From: Actinomycetes bacterium
GTDB taxonomy: Bacteria; Actinomycetota; Actinomycetes; Actinomycetales; Demequinaceae
Length of the DNA: 48,562 bases
Direction of reading: 5' to 3'
NCBI GenBank assembly: GCA_030428165.1
Contig: JAUIBG010000002.1
Span: 1-48,562, forward strand
Part shown: piece after piece, positions 27,726 to 40,960 of the stretch
Layout of the letters: every line of letters starts with the position of its first letter
How positions within the stretch are numbered: the first letter of the stretch is position 1
Translations under genes and position numbers: made by a program
Notes under the pieces: generated by a model
Databases searched by the model: none
Told to the model about the DNA's origin: nothing
The model's input: only the letters and a program-made list of their open reading frames with translations

Positions 27726-29573
27726 GTGACCACAGCGCTCTACCGCCGGTACCGGCCGGACACCTTCGCCGACGTCGTCGGGCAGGAGCACGTCACCGCG
27801 CCGCTGATGCAGGCGCTGCGCTCCGACAAGGTCGGTCACGCGTACCTCTTCTCGGGCCCTCGCGGCTGCGGCAAGACCACCTCGGCCCGCATCCTGGCGC
27901 GCTGCCTCAACTGCGAGCAGGGGCCCACGGACACTCCCTGCGGCACCTGCGACAGCTGCGTCGAGCTGGCGCGCGGCGGCCCCGGCAGCGTCGACGTGGT
28001 CGAGATCGACGCCGCGTCGCACAATGGCGTGGACGACGCCCGCGACCTGCGCGAGCGCGCGGCCTTCGCCCCGGCGCGCGACCGCTTCAAGATCTTCATC
28101 CTGGACGAGGCGCACATGGTGACGCCGCAGGGCTTCAACGCCCTGCTCAAGCTCGTCGAGGAGCCGCCGCCGCACATCCGCTTCGTGTTCGCGACCACCG
28201 AGCCCGACAAGGTCATCGGCACCATCCGTTCGCGCACGCACCACTACCCGTTCAGGCTCGTGGCCCCGCCGGTGCTGAACGACTTCCTCGGCACCATCTG
28301 CGAGTCCGAGGGCGTCCAGGTCGCCTCCGGCGTGCTGCCGCTGGTGGTCCGCGCCGGCGGAGGATCGGTGCGCGACTCGCTCTCCGTCCTCGACCAGTTG
28401 ATCGCCGGCTCGGACGGCGAGGTCACCTACGAGGGCGCGATCGCGCTGCTGGGCTTCACCGACGCGACTCTGCTGGATGACGCCGTGTCCGCGCTCGCGG
28501 CAGCCGACGGCGCGAGCCTCTTCGACGTCATCGACCGCGTGGTCTCCAGCGGCCATGAGCCACGCAGGTTCGTCGAGGACCTCCTGGAGCGCCTGCGCGA
28601 CATCGTCATCGTCGCCGCCTCCCGCGGCGCCGGCGTCGGCGCGCTGGGCGAGCTTCCCGAGGACCAGCGCGAGCGCCTGGTGGACCAGGCCAGGGGCCTG
28701 GGTCTGCAGCGGGCGTCGAGCTCGGCCGATCTGGTCAACGACGCGCTGTCGTCGATGGTGGGCGCCACGTCGCCCCGACTCCACCTCGAGCTGCTGTGCG
28801 CTCGCCTGCTCGCCCAGGGACCGGCGGCGCCGATGCCGGCAGCGGCGCCCGCCGAGCGCCCCGTCGTCGCCGCTGCGCCTGCTGCAGCCGCGCCTGCTGC
28901 GGCCGCGCCGTCCCGTGCACCCGAGCCCGCACCGGTGACTGCACCCGCGGCCGCGCCGGACGCGGTCCCCGCCGGCGAACCGACCGACGCCCCGGCTCCG
29001 CAGTCCTCGCAGGACGCAGCGCCGGAGCCCGAGGCCACGCAATCGCCGGAGCCCGAGCCCGTCACCGCCGCGCCAGCCGCCGCCAGCAGCGGCTCGGACG
29101 GCTCCGACTCTGAGCTGGTGCGCAGGCGCTGGCGCGAGGTGCTCGGCACCCTCGAGCGCCGCCGTGTCACGTGGGCGATGGTGAGCCAGAGCGCCCAGGT
29201 GCTGAGCGTCGAGGAGGGCGTGCTCACGCTCGGCTTCGACAATCCCGCCCTCGCCGGACGCTTCGACGGCGGCGACCACGCGGAGAACGTCGCCCTCGCC
29301 GTGCGCGAGACGCTGGGCCTCAAGGTGCGCGTCGTCGGCACCACGGGACCGGCGGCGAACTCTGCCGCGGCGGCAGCCGCCCCGGCATCGGCTCCGGCCG
29401 CGGCCGCTCCCGCCGTCTACGCCGCGAGCGCACCCGTCGAGCCCGAGCCGCCGGAACCGGAGGACGAGCACCTCGAGGACATCTCCGAGGACGACGCCGC
29501 CGCGCCCGACGAGGCCCTGTCGGGCTCGGACATCGTCGCACGCGAGCTCGGCGGCGTCATCATCGAGGACTAG
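27726..29573 (+). CDS. dnaX: DNA polymerase III subunit gamma/tau
   Basis: MTTALYRRYRPDTFADVVGQEHVTAPL, SGPRGCGKTTSARILARCLNC, DEAHMVT; GTG start at 27726 avoids overlap with 4.5S RNA. Confidence 0.95.
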   Translation: MTTALYRRYRPDTFADVVGQEHVTAPLMQALRSDKVGHAYLFSGPRGCGKTTSARILARCLNCEQGPTDTPCGTCDSCVELARGGPGSVDVVEIDAASHNGVDDARDLRERAAFAPARDRFKIFILDEAHMVTPQGFNALLKLVEEPPPHIRFVFATTEPDKVIGTIRSRTHHYPFRLVAPPVLNDFLGTICESEGVQVASGVLPLVVRAGGGSVRDSLSVLDQLIAGSDGEVTYEGAIALLGFTDATLLDDAVSALAAADGASLFDVIDRVVSSGHEPRRFVEDLLERLRDIVIVAASRGAGVGALGELPEDQRERLVDQARGLGLQRASSSADLVNDALSSMVGATSPRLHLELLCARLLAQGPAAPMPAAAPAERPVVAAAPAAAAPAAAAPSRAPEPAPVTAPAAAPDAVPAGEPTDAPAPQSSQDAAPEPEATQSPEPEPVTAAPAAASSGSDGSDSELVRRRWREVLGTLERRRVTWAMVSQSAQVLSVEEGVLTLGFDNPALAGRFDGGDHAENVALAVRETLGLKVRVVGTTGPAANSAAAAAAPASAPAAAAPAVYAASAPVEPEPPEPEDEHLEDISEDDAAAPDEALSGSDIVARELGGVIIED

Positions 29574-29636
29574 CCGAATCCGCGCGGGCCGTGAGCCTGC
29601 AGGGCTCGTGCCCACGCGCCGCCTACGCTTGAGCCC

Positions 29637-30233
29637 ATGTACGACGGCGCTGTTCAGGACCTGATCGACGAGCTGGGAGCCCTCCCCGGCATCGGCCCCA
29701 AGAGCGCGCAGCGCATCGCCTTCTACCTGCTGGGCGCAGACGCGGTCGACGTGAAGCGCCTCGCCGACGCCATCACCACGGTGAAGGAGCGCGTGCGCTT
29801 CTGCGCGACGTGCGGCAACGTCGCCGAGTCGGAGACCTGCCGCATCTGCGCCGACGAGCGCCGCGACCGCTCGCTGCTGTGCGTGGTCGAGGAGCCCAAG
29901 GACGTCGCCGCGATCGAGCGCACCAGGGAGTACCGCGGCCGGTACCACGTGCTGGGCGGCGCGATCGATCCCATGAACGCCGTCGGTCCCGACGACCTGC
30001 GGATACGCGAGCTGATGTCGCGCCTCGCGGACGACGAGATCACCGAGGTGATCATCGCGACCGACCCCAACATCGAGGGCGAGGCGACGGCGACGTACCT
30101 GAGCCGCATGCTGAGCGGCGTGGGCGTCGCGGTGTCGCGCCTGGCCTCGGGGCTCCCCGTGGGCGGCGACCTCGAGTACGCCGACGAGGTGACGCTGGGC
30201 CGCGCCCTCGAGGGGCGCCGCACCCTCTCCTAG
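29637..30233 (+). CDS. recR: Recombination protein RecR
   Basis: [48 protein letters not shown] zinc finger; Toprim. Confidence 0.96.
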   Translation: MYDGAVQDLIDELGALPGIGPKSAQRIAFYLLGADAVDVKRLADAITTVKERVRFCATCGNVAESETCRICADERRDRSLLCVVEEPKDVAAIERTREYRGRYHVLGGAIDPMNAVGPDDLRIRELMSRLADDEITEVIIATDPNIEGEATATYLSRMLSGVGVAVSRLASGLPVGGDLEYADEVTLGRALEGRRTLS

Positions 30234-30245
30234 CCTGCCGCCCCG

Positions 30246-31358
30246 CTACGCGACTCGGGTGCCGGAGATCAGCTTCCCGTAGGGCACCTTCACACGGCGG
30301 ATCGCGATCAGCACCGATCCCGCGGCCAACAGCGTGTGGAAGCCGATGCCCCACGGCCACACCGCCGAGAGCTCCTGGAGCTCCTCGGCCCGCTGCAGCT
30401 CCTCCGGGAGCGCCTCGGTGTCGCCGTAGTTGTAGTAGCACCAGTTCTGGAACTCGGCGGGACCGAGCCTGGCCTCGCGCACGGCGTACTTGATCGACCC
30501 GAGCATCGTCTGGTCGTCGTAGAAGTTGCGGTCGAAGTCATCCTCGGCGGGGGCCGCATCGGCCACGATCACGAACGGGTTGGCGGCGAGCAGCCACCAC
30601 ACGTACTCGGTGTGCGGCTCCTCCCACGTCTCCTCGCGCCATTCGCAGTCCTCGATCGACGGCTCGCCCTCGGCCCAGTCGTAGTCGTAGGACACGTCGT
30701 AGATGCGCGTGGTCGTCGGCTGGATCGACAGCGCCGTGCCGAGCCCGAAGAAGACCAGGGTGAGCACCGCGAGGGTCGCGACCGCGAGATACGTCAGGAC
30801 CGCCGATGCCGCGGTCCCGGCGAGGGACGCGGACAGCCCCATGCCGATGGCGCAGATGACGAGCAGCTCGAAGGCCAGCACCAGCACGGTCACCACGGCG
30901 GTCCAGAACGGCGCGTGGGAGACGACGGCGCCGATGACGATGAACGGCAGGGCGACCGTGAGGAACGCGAGCGACGCGAGCCACGCGGCGAGCAGCTTGC
31001 CCAGCACGATGGTCGTCGCCGAGAGCGTCGTGGCCTGCAGCGGCGCGAGCGTGCCGTCCTTGCGGTCGCCGTTGATCGAGGTCGCGGTCAGCGTCGGCGA
31101 GACGAGCAGGCCCATGAACAGGACGAAGAAGACGACCGTGCCGAAGATGACGCCGTAGTCATCGCCACCGAACATCTGCCCGTTCACGGCGAACGCCAGC
31201 AGCAGGGTGAAGATGCCGACGAGCGATCCGAACGCGATCAGCGCGGCGATCCACTTGCCCGAGCGCACCCTGAGGCGCAGCTCGAGAGCGGCGACCAGCC
31301 AGACGCCGCCCATCGTGGCCCTGGCGCGGGAGGTCCGGGCCTGCGTCGCGGTGCTCAT
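30246..31358 (-). CDS. ABC-2 type permease
   Basis: MSTATQARTSRARATMGGVWLVAALELRLRVRSGKWIAAL..., multi-TM; ATGA overlap with the ATPase gene; ORF track extends this frame to 31988. Confidence 0.85.
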   Translation of the reverse strand: MSTATQARTSRARATMGGVWLVAALELRLRVRSGKWIAALIAFGSLVGIFTLLLAFAVNGQMFGGDDYGVIFGTVVFFVLFMGLLVSPTLTATSINGDRKDGTLAPLQATTLSATTIVLGKLLAAWLASLAFLTVALPFIVIGAVVSHAPFWTAVVTVLVLAFELLVICAIGMGLSASLAGTAASAVLTYLAVATLAVLTLVFFGLGTALSIQPTTTRIYDVSYDYDWAEGEPSIEDCEWREETWEEPHTEYVWWLLAANPFVIVADAAPAEDDFDRNFYDDQTMLGSIKYAVREARLGPAEFQNWCYYNYGDTEALPEELQRAEELQELSAVWPWGIGFHTLLAAGSVLIAIRRVKVPYGKLISGTRVA

Positions 31359-32311
31359 CGCTGCTCCCCCTCGAGGCTCAGATAGGTCGACTCGAGCGCG
31401 GAGCCCACGGGGGCGAGGGCGGCGACGGCCACCCCTGCCGCGACCAGCTCGGCGTTCAGCGCGGCGGCGTCGGCGGCATCGGCCACCTCGACGATCGCGC
31501 CGGCCTCGGTCGTCTCCCAGGCGCGTGTCTGGGCCGCGAGCGCCTTCTGCAGCGCCGCGGCGTCGAGCCCGATGACGGAGTAGCGCCGCCTGGCCCGCTC
31601 GAGGTGCTCGGACGCCTCGGTGCCGCGCGTGGAGCCGGCGAACATGAAGACGGCGTCGTCGACCATTTCGTCGAGCTCGGCGAGCACGTGCGAGGAGATG
31701 AGGATGGCCTTGCCCTCGGCGGCGAGCTCGCGCAGCACGGTGCGCAGCTCGGCCCGGGCGCGGGGGTCGAGGCCGGAGGCGGGCTCGTCCAGGATCAGCA
31801 CCGCGGGGTCGTGGACGATCGCCCTCGCGAGCGACAGCCGCTGCTTCTGGCCGCGGGACAGGACGCGCGCGGGTCGCGAGGCGAACTCGGCGAGCTGGAA
31901 CCTGGTGAGGAGCTCGAACGCCCTCGCGCGGGCATCGGTCGCCTTGATCCCGTACGCCCTGGCGAACGTCGTGACCACCTCGAGACACGTGAGCGAGTCC
32001 CAGGTGCCCAGGGTGTCCGGCATCCAGCCCACGCGCGTGCGGGCCTTCACCGGGGAGCGCCTCATGTTCGCGCCGCCCACGGTGATCGTGCCGGCGTCGG
32101 GGGCGAGCAGCCCCGCGAGCATCAGCATCAGTGTGGTCTTGCCAGCGCCGTTCGGGCCGATGAGGGCGGTCACCTGTCCCGGCGCGATCGCCAGGTCGGC
32201 TGACACCACGGCCTGCACCGTCCCGAAGGCGCGGCGGACGCCGGTCGCCGTCAGTGCGGCATCGGCCGGATCCGCCGCTGCGGGCTCATCCACGACATCC
32301 ATATCGCTCAC
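31355..32311 (-). CDS. ABC transporter ATP-binding protein
   Basis: GPNGAGKTTLMLMLAG, LSRGQKQRLSLARAI, VLILDEPASGLD. Confidence 0.92.
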   Translation of the reverse strand: MSDMDVVDEPAAADPADAALTATGVRRAFGTVQAVVSADLAIAPGQVTALIGPNGAGKTTLMLMLAGLLAPDAGTITVGGANMRRSPVKARTRVGWMPDTLGTWDSLTCLEVVTTFARAYGIKATDARARAFELLTRFQLAEFASRPARVLSRGQKQRLSLARAIVHDPAVLILDEPASGLDPRARAELRTVLRELAAEGKAILISSHVLAELDEMVDDAVFMFAGSTRGTEASEHLERARRRYSVIGLDAAALQKALAAQTRAWETTEAGAIVEVADAADAAALNAELVAAGVAVAALAPVGSALESTYLSLEGEQR

Positions 32312-32485
32312 AACGCTGAGGATACGTCGCGGGTTGGGTCGGCGGGAGGTGAGGGCGCGACGACGCGCCGAGGACAGGCTGCCTGCACTCTCAGGCGGCT
32401 CTCGGGAACCCCTCAGATTCGCTTCCTACGGTGGTTCGCGACACCACTCATCGACACGCAGCAGACAGACAAGGACGCGGTACCC

Positions 32486-33667
32486 ATGACTTCCACTCCC
32501 CGATCACCCCGGCGCAGGATCGTCGCGGCGGCGCTGCCGCTGGCCGCGGCTCTCGCGATCACGCTGAGCGCGTGCTCCACCGACACGACCGACGACGTCG
32601 CGACCTCGAGCAGTGCCGTCGAGGAGACGACCACCGAGGCCACGACGGACTCCGTCGCGGAGACCTCGTACGAGGTCGACTCCTCCGAGACCATCGACGT
32701 CGGCTCGGCTGCGCTGATCTCCATCACGCGCGGTGGCACCTACACGCTGACCGGCTCCGGCACGGGCAGCGTGGTCGTCGACACCGAGGAGGACGTCGTT
32801 CTGATCCTCGACGGCGTGTCCATCGTGAGCGAGACCGGCGCCGCGATCGTCGTGCAGAACGCGAACAACGTCTACATCGAGCTGGCCGACGGCAGCGACA
32901 ACTACCTCGAGGACGCCTCGACCCGCAGCGACGAGGAGATCGACGGCACGCTCTACTCCGCCGACGACCTCATCTTCAGCGGCAGCGGCACGCTGACCGT
33001 GGTCGCGAACTACGCCGACGGCATCGTCAGCAATGACGACCTCACCATCGAGTCCGGCACCTACGTGGTGACCGCAGCCGACGAGGGCATCAAGGGCCGC
33101 GACTCGATCGAGGTCCTGGGCGGCGCGATCGACATCACCGCGGGCGGCGACGGCCTCAAGAGCACCAACGACGAGGAGGCCGAGCGCGGGTACGTCTACA
33201 TCGCCGACGGCACCATCACGATCGACTCGGGCGACGACGCCATCAAGGCGGCCTCGTGGATCACCGTCGACGGCGGCACGATCGACGTCACCGACTCCTA
33301 CGAGGGGCTCGAGGCGCAGACCATCACCGTGAACGATGGTGACATCACCATCTACGCCTCGGACGACGGCGTGAACGCGGTGAACAACGGCGGCGCCTAC
33401 ACGGGCGAGGTGCTGATCGAGGTCAACGGAGGCACGATGGACGTCACCGTCGGCAGCGGCGACACCGACGCGTTCGACTCGAACGGCGACCTCACCGTCA
33501 CCGGCGGCACGATCACCGTCACCGCCCCGACCTCCTCGTTCGACTACGACGGCACCGGCAGCTACACCGGCGGCACCCTGATCGTGAACGGCCAGCAGCT
33601 CAGCTCGCTGCCCACCGGGATGGGCGGCGGCGGCGGCATGGGCGGCGGCCCGGGCGGACGCGGCTAG
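32486..33667 (+). CDS. Lipoprotein with carbohydrate-binding/DUF4353-like beta-solenoid domain
   Basis: Lipobox ITLSACS; repeated IxxGTxxVTAxDEGIKG / [17 protein letters not shown] / [15 protein letters not shown] motifs; [16 protein letters not shown] tail. Confidence 0.8.
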   Translation: MTSTPRSPRRRIVAAALPLAAALAITLSACSTDTTDDVATSSSAVEETTTEATTDSVAETSYEVDSSETIDVGSAALISITRGGTYTLTGSGTGSVVVDTEEDVVLILDGVSIVSETGAAIVVQNANNVYIELADGSDNYLEDASTRSDEEIDGTLYSADDLIFSGSGTLTVVANYADGIVSNDDLTIESGTYVVTAADEGIKGRDSIEVLGGAIDITAGGDGLKSTNDEEAERGYVYIADGTITIDSGDDAIKAASWITVDGGTIDVTDSYEGLEAQTITVNDGDITIYASDDGVNAVNNGGAYTGEVLIEVNGGTMDVTVGSGDTDAFDSNGDLTVTGGTITVTAPTSSFDYDGTGSYTGGTLIVNGQQLSSLPTGMGGGGGMGGGPGGRG

Positions 33668-33679
33668 CAGCCCCTCCCG

Positions 33680-33713
33680 TGGCGGGACGGCGGCCTCCAT
33701 TGCCGTCCCGCCA
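33680..33713 (+). terminator. Terminator-like perfect 12-bp hairpin
   Basis: TGGCGGGACGGC-N10-GCCGTCCCGCCA just after the 33667 stop. Confidence 0.65.
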
Positions 33714-33798
33714 TGGGAACCCGCCGCGCGCACTAGACTGTTGCGGGCGCGCGTACGGGCGCGCACGGAAATCAGCTAGCTGTCGTGGAGTCCTGCGC

Positions 33799-36098
<2,300 letters not shown>

Positions 36099-36166
36099 CC
36101 GCCGCGGTCACCGCGCCACCCCGGCGCCACCACGGCACCATCGCCGCGATCCTGCCACCGGGCTTG

Positions 36167-36217
36167 GTGGAACATCTCGCACGGAAATCTCGAGCATTTC
36201 CATACAGGACGTTCCAC
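36167..36217 (+). repeat. 51-bp palindromic element, copy B
   Basis: GTGGAAC-N9-GGAAAT-N7-ATTTCC-N9-GTTCCAC then TTTTCC and GGTGGGGTCAGGGG. Confidence 0.8.
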
Positions 36218-36278
36218 TTTTCCGGTGGGGTCAGGGGACAGTGAGGCGGGCGCCGCGCGGGTCTCGCAGCCGCCGCGG

Positions 36279-37793
36279 TCACCGCTCCAGCGCGACCGCC
36301 GTCCACGACAGGGGCGGCAGCGTCACGGTGAGCGTGGCCGATGCCGGATCGAGCTCCGCAGGCACATCGCCCCGGGGCGTCACCCGCTCCGGCTGCTCGC
36401 GCGTGTTCTGCGCGAACGGGTCCTCGTCGTGGATCGACACCACCTCGGCGACCCTCGCCAGGCCCAGCCCGTCGAGTGCGACCTCGACCCGCATCGGCTC
36501 CGACACGGACCGGTTCACCAGGAAGACCGCGGCGCGGCCCGCACTCGCGTCGTACGTCGCGACCGCATCCACGAGCGGCACGTCCCCGAAGCGCTCGTTG
36601 GCGTAGCTGCCCGCATCGATCGAGGGCCGCAGCACCTCTCCCTGGGCGAGCCTGCTGGTCGTCGCGAAGGGGTGGAAGGTGGTCTGCCTCCAGGCGGGGC
36701 CGCCAGGCTCGGTCATGATCGGGGCGATCACGTTGACGAGCTGGGCGAGGCTTGCTGACTGCACCCGGTCGCTGCGTCGCAGCAGCGTGATGAGCAGCGA
36801 CCCCACGACCACCGCATCGGCCACGGTGTAGACGTCCTCGAGCAGGCGGGGCGCGACCGGCCAGCCGTCCTCGATCTTCCCCTCGGCCTCGTACTCGTCC
36901 AGAAGCCAGACGTTCCACTCGTCGAAGGAGATCTGGATGCGCTTCTCGCTCCCACGCGCCAGCGCGACCTCATCGGCCGCCTTCACCACCTCGTCGATGA
37001 AGTAGTCCATGTCCAGCGAGGAGGCGAGGAACGTCTCGAGGTCGCCGCCGCGGATCTGGTAGTAGGCGTGGCAGGAGACGTAGTCGACGTGGTCGAACGC
37101 CTTCTCGAGCACGGTGCGCTCCCACGCGCCGAACGTCGGCATCTGCGAGCTCGACGACCCGCACGCCACCAGCTCGAGCGACGGGTCGACCATCTTCATG
37201 GCCGCGGCGGTCTGCGCCGCGATCGACCCGTACTCCTCGGCGCTGCGGTGGCCCACCTGCCACGGCCCGTCCATCTCGTTGCCCAGGCACCACATCCTGA
37301 TGCCGTGCGGCTCCGCGGTGCCGTTCTGGATCCTGAGATCCGACCAGGCGGTCCCGCCGGGGTGGTTGGCGTACTCCAGGACGTCGAGCGCCTCGGCGAC
37401 GCCGCGCGTGCCGAGGTTCACCGCGAGCATCAGCTCGTGCCCGGTGCGGCGGCACCACCGTGCGAACTCGTCGAGCCCCACCTCGTTCGTCTCGGTCGAG
37501 TGCCACGCGAGGTCCAGCCGGGTGGGGCGGTCCTCGACGGGGCCGATGCCGTCCTCCCACTTGTAGCCGGAGACGAAGTTGCCGCCTGGGTACCTGATGG
37601 TCGAGGTGCCGAGCTCACGCACCAGGTCCATCACGTCGCCGCGGAAGCCGTCCTCGTCGGCGGTCGGATGGCCGGGCTCGTGGATGCCGCCGTAGACGCA
37701 TCGGCCCAGGTGCTCGACGAACGAGCCGAAGGTGCGCCGCCGCACCGGGCCCACCGCTGCGGCGGCGGTGAAGGCGACTCGTGCATCGGTCAT
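36279..37793 (-). CDS. Alpha-L-arabinofuranosidase, GH51 family
   Basis: FGSFVEHLGRCVYGGIHEPGHP, RYPGGNFVSGYKWEDGIGP, WCLGNEMDGPWQVG. Confidence 0.93.
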   Translation of the reverse strand: MTDARVAFTAAAAVGPVRRRTFGSFVEHLGRCVYGGIHEPGHPTADEDGFRGDVMDLVRELGTSTIRYPGGNFVSGYKWEDGIGPVEDRPTRLDLAWHSTETNEVGLDEFARWCRRTGHELMLAVNLGTRGVAEALDVLEYANHPGGTAWSDLRIQNGTAEPHGIRMWCLGNEMDGPWQVGHRSAEEYGSIAAQTAAAMKMVDPSLELVACGSSSSQMPTFGAWERTVLEKAFDHVDYVSCHAYYQIRGGDLETFLASSLDMDYFIDEVVKAADEVALARGSEKRIQISFDEWNVWLLDEYEAEGKIEDGWPVAPRLLEDVYTVADAVVVGSLLITLLRRSDRVQSASLAQLVNVIAPIMTEPGGPAWRQTTFHPFATTSRLAQGEVLRPSIDAGSYANERFGDVPLVDAVATYDASAGRAAVFLVNRSVSEPMRVEVALDGLGLARVAEVVSIHDEDPFAQNTREQPERVTPRGDVPAELDPASATLTVTLPPLSWTAVALER

Positions 37794-37809
37794 GGGTGAC
37801 TCCTCGTGC

Positions 37810-38811
37810 TCAGGCGCTCGCGCGCTCGACGATGTGGAAGGGCGCCTCCACGCGCCGCGCCGGCCCGGACTCGCCCTCGATCCGCTCGACCAGCATGTCG
37901 ACGGCGGTCTGTGCGAGCACGTGCCTCGAGGGGTCGGCAGTGGTCAGCGGAGGGGAGGCGAACGGCGCCTCGTCGATGTCGTCGAAGCCGATGACGGAGA
38001 CGTCTCCCGGCACGTCCAGGCCCGCGTGTGCCAGGGCGGAGATCGCGCCGAGCGCGAGGGAGTCGTTGAAGCCGACGACGCCGTCGAACTCCACGCCGGC
38101 GTCGATGAGCGCCTCGATCGCCTGCCGTCCCGAGCCGATGCGCCACAGCCCCGCGGGCACGAGCAGTTCCGGCGCCGCCGCCAGCCCTGCGTCCTCGAGA
38201 CCACCCCGGTAGCCGTCGAGCCTGAGCCTGGCACCGGAGGGGGCGTCGGTCTCCCGCTCGGCGCCGAGCGCGACGATCCTGGTCCGCCCCCTGGCGGCGA
38301 GGTAGCCAACGGCGGCGGCGGCCGCGGCCTCGTGGGCCATGGTGACGAAGTCGCATCCCTCGGCGGCGATCTCGTCGCCGATCAGCACCGTCGGGTAGCG
38401 CAGCTCCGTCACCTCGCCCGAGGTCCGCGCGAGCCCGACCGCGTGCATGATGAGCCCGTCGACCTGCGGGCCGCGATCGCCCGCGAGGTAGGCGAGCTCC
38501 CGCTGGGGATCGGCCCCCGTCATCTCGATCGAGACGTGGAGGCCGTGGTGCTCGGCGCGCACGACGACGTCCTCGGCGAGCTGCGCGAAGTACGGCTGCG
38601 CGAGCTCCGGCACCACCAGCGAGATCGCCCCGGTCCTGCCGAGGCGCAGCCCGCGGGCCGAGGCGTTGACCTTGTAGTCGAGCGCCTCGACCGATGCGGC
38701 AATGCGCGCGCGCATCGCGTCCGACATGAACGGGTAGTCGTTGAGGTAGTTCGAGACCGACTTGATCGAGACGCCGGCATGCCTGGCGACGTCCGCGATG
38801 GTGACGGCCAC
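37810..38811 (-). CDS. LacI-family transcriptional regulator
   Basis: MAVTIADVARHAGVSIKSVSNYLNDYPFMSDAMRARI HTH; LacI effector domain. Confidence 0.93.
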   Translation of the reverse strand: MAVTIADVARHAGVSIKSVSNYLNDYPFMSDAMRARIAASVEALDYKVNASARGLRLGRTGAISLVVPELAQPYFAQLAEDVVVRAEHHGLHVSIEMTGADPQRELAYLAGDRGPQVDGLIMHAVGLARTSGEVTELRYPTVLIGDEIAAEGCDFVTMAHEAAAAAAVGYLAARGRTRIVALGAERETDAPSGARLRLDGYRGGLEDAGLAAAPELLVPAGLWRIGSGRQAIEALIDAGVEFDGVVGFNDSLALGAISALAHAGLDVPGDVSVIGFDDIDEAPFASPPLTTADPSRHVLAQTAVDMLVERIEGESGPARRVEAPFHIVERASA

Positions 38812-38825
38812 GAGTCCTCCCGCTG

Positions 38826-40787
38826 CTAGTCGACGCTCAGGATCGCGGCCTCGCCCGCGGCCACCTGGAGCTCGGTCGAGCCTACCGAGACGGTCGCGTC
38901 CTCATCCGAGTGGTTGAGCAGGAACAGCTTCCCGCCGCGCACGACCGCCTCGAGCCTGGGCTCATCAGTGGCGACCAGGGGGGTGACGCCGGCGTCGGCG
39001 AGAAGCGCGTCCGCGATGGCACCCATCAGTTCGCCCTCGGGCTGCGTGGCGATGTACCAGGCGGGGGCCTCGCCACTACGACGAGTGATGGCCGGGCCGC
39101 CCGCGGCGATGCCCTCGGTGAAGGTGGCCTTGACCTCCGCATCGGTGGCGTGGACGATCTCGCTCCAGCCGCTTGCGGTACCGGACAGCTCGCCCGCGAT
39201 CGTCGTCGTGGGCGCGCCCGCCGGAGCGTTCTCGAACTGGTCGGGGAACGCGTACGGCGCGAACTCCTCCACGCGGACGCCGAGCAGGTCCTGCCAGGAC
39301 CCGAGGTACCCGCCGTCGACCACGCCGAGCGTGTCGTTGAGAATCGCCGACTGGTACGTCACCGCCACTGTCGCTCCCGCGGCGTTGGCCTCGGCGACCG
39401 CGGCGAGGGCCGCATCGGTCACCACCTGGAGCGTGGGCACGACGACGAGGTCGTAGCCGGAGAGATCTGCGCCTGGACGCGCGAAGTCGACCGTCACGTG
39501 CTTCTCCCACAGCGCGCGGTACCAGGCGAAGACCGTCCTGCGGTAGTCGAGCTGCGCCGGGTTCGCGGCCTGACGCAGGGCCCACCACGAATCCCAGTCG
39601 AGCACGATCGCGACCTTCGCCTCGACCTCGGTGCCCATCACATCGGCGAGGCCGGCGAGCTCGGCTCCCATGGCCTCGACGCGACGGAACACCCTGGTGT
39701 TCTCGCCGCCGTGCGGCACCATCCCGGAGTGGAACTTCTCAGCGCCGCGGTTGGACTGACGCCACTGGAAGTGCATGAGGCCGTCCGAGCCGCGCGCCAC
39801 GGACTGCAGCGAGACCAGGCGGTACTGGGAGTCGGACTTGGGGGCGTTGCGCGTGCGCCAGTTGACGGCGGACGTCGCCTGCTCCATGAGCATCCAGGGC
39901 TTGCCGCCGCCCAGGGAGCGCATGAGGTCGCGGTGCATCGCGGCGACGATGACCGAGCTCTCGTCTGCCGGGTCCGGGTAGAAGTCGTCGGAGACGAAGT
40001 CGACCTGCTCCGCCCACTTCCAGTAGTCGAGCGGCTCGAAGAGGCCCATGAAGTTCGTGGTGATGGGGGCGTTGGAGCCTGCGCGGATGACCTCGACCTC
40101 CATGCGGTGCAGATCGAGCAGCGCGTCGGAGCTGAAGCGGTCGAAGTCGAGCAGTTGCGTCGGGTTCGGGAAGCTGGGCATCGCCCGCGGAGGCAGGACC
40201 TCGTCGAAGGAGCCGTAGCGCTGCGACCAGAAGGCCGTGCCCCAGGCGTCGTTGAGGGCGGCGATCGTGCCGTACTTCTCCTGCAGCCATGCGCGGAACG
40301 CCACTGCGGACTCGTCGGAGTAGCAGCGCGAGACATGGCAGCCGTACTCGTTGTTGGTGTGCCAGGCGACGACGGCGGGGTGGTGGCCGTAGCGCGCGAC
40401 GAGCTTCTCGACCAGGCGCTTGGCGTACCGGCGGTACGTCGCCGAGCTGGGGCTGTAGTGCTGGCGGCTGCCGACGCCGAGCGTGACGCCGTCGGCGGTC
40501 ACGGGAAGGATGTCGGGGTGCGCGAGCGCGAGCCACGGCGGCGGCGAGGCGGTCGCGGTGGCGAGGTCCACGCCGATGCCGACCGCGTGCAGCTTCTCGA
40601 TGATCGCGTCGAGCCACTCGAAGTCGAACTCGCCGTCCGCGGTCTCGAGATGGGCCCACGAGAAGACGCCCACCGTTGCGACGGTCACTCCCGCCTTCTG
40701 CATGAGCCGGATGTCGTCGTCCCAGACCTCCCTGGGCCACTGCTCAGGGTTGTAGTCGCCGCCGAACCATGGCGCTCGAGGGATCAT
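38826..40787 (-). CDS. Beta-galactosidase, GH42 family
   Basis: WFGGDYNPEQWPREVWDDDIRLMQKAGVTVATVGVFSWA; WHTNNEYGCHVSRCYSD; ATG at 40787. Confidence 0.94.
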   Translation of the reverse strand: MIPRAPWFGGDYNPEQWPREVWDDDIRLMQKAGVTVATVGVFSWAHLETADGEFDFEWLDAIIEKLHAVGIGVDLATATASPPPWLALAHPDILPVTADGVTLGVGSRQHYSPSSATYRRYAKRLVEKLVARYGHHPAVVAWHTNNEYGCHVSRCYSDESAVAFRAWLQEKYGTIAALNDAWGTAFWSQRYGSFDEVLPPRAMPSFPNPTQLLDFDRFSSDALLDLHRMEVEVIRAGSNAPITTNFMGLFEPLDYWKWAEQVDFVSDDFYPDPADESSVIVAAMHRDLMRSLGGGKPWMLMEQATSAVNWRTRNAPKSDSQYRLVSLQSVARGSDGLMHFQWRQSNRGAEKFHSGMVPHGGENTRVFRRVEAMGAELAGLADVMGTEVEAKVAIVLDWDSWWALRQAANPAQLDYRRTVFAWYRALWEKHVTVDFARPGADLSGYDLVVVPTLQVVTDAALAAVAEANAAGATVAVTYQSAILNDTLGVVDGGYLGSWQDLLGVRVEEFAPYAFPDQFENAPAGAPTTTIAGELSGTASGWSEIVHATDAEVKATFTEGIAAGGPAITRRSGEAPAWYIATQPEGELMGAIADALLADAGVTPLVATDEPRLEAVVRGGKLFLLNHSDEDATVSVGSTELQVAAGEAAILSVD

Positions 40788-40845
40788 CGCGTGTCTCCTT
40801 TGACGTGGGCGGCGCGGCTTGCGCATCGGCCCTTCCGAGCCAGCC

Positions 40846-40867
40846 CGTTCTACATCGTTGTAGAACG
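40846..40867. promoter_or_regulatory. LacI-type operator CGTTCTACATCGTTGTAGAACG
   Basis: Perfect 9-bp arms around tcgt with a central CG step, just upstream of GH42. Confidence 0.8.
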
Positions 40868-40960
40868 AGCGTAGATCAGGACGGTTCGGGATGCAATCGG
40901 CGCTCGACGGCGAGGACGCCAGCGCGAGCGGGCCTGATCCCACCCGTCCCCGACGTCCGC

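Noticed and set aside
27486-29948. 820-aa minus-strand ORF opposite dnaX, 4.5S RNA and recR
   Set aside because: Antisense to dnaX and an RNA gene; no recognisable motif
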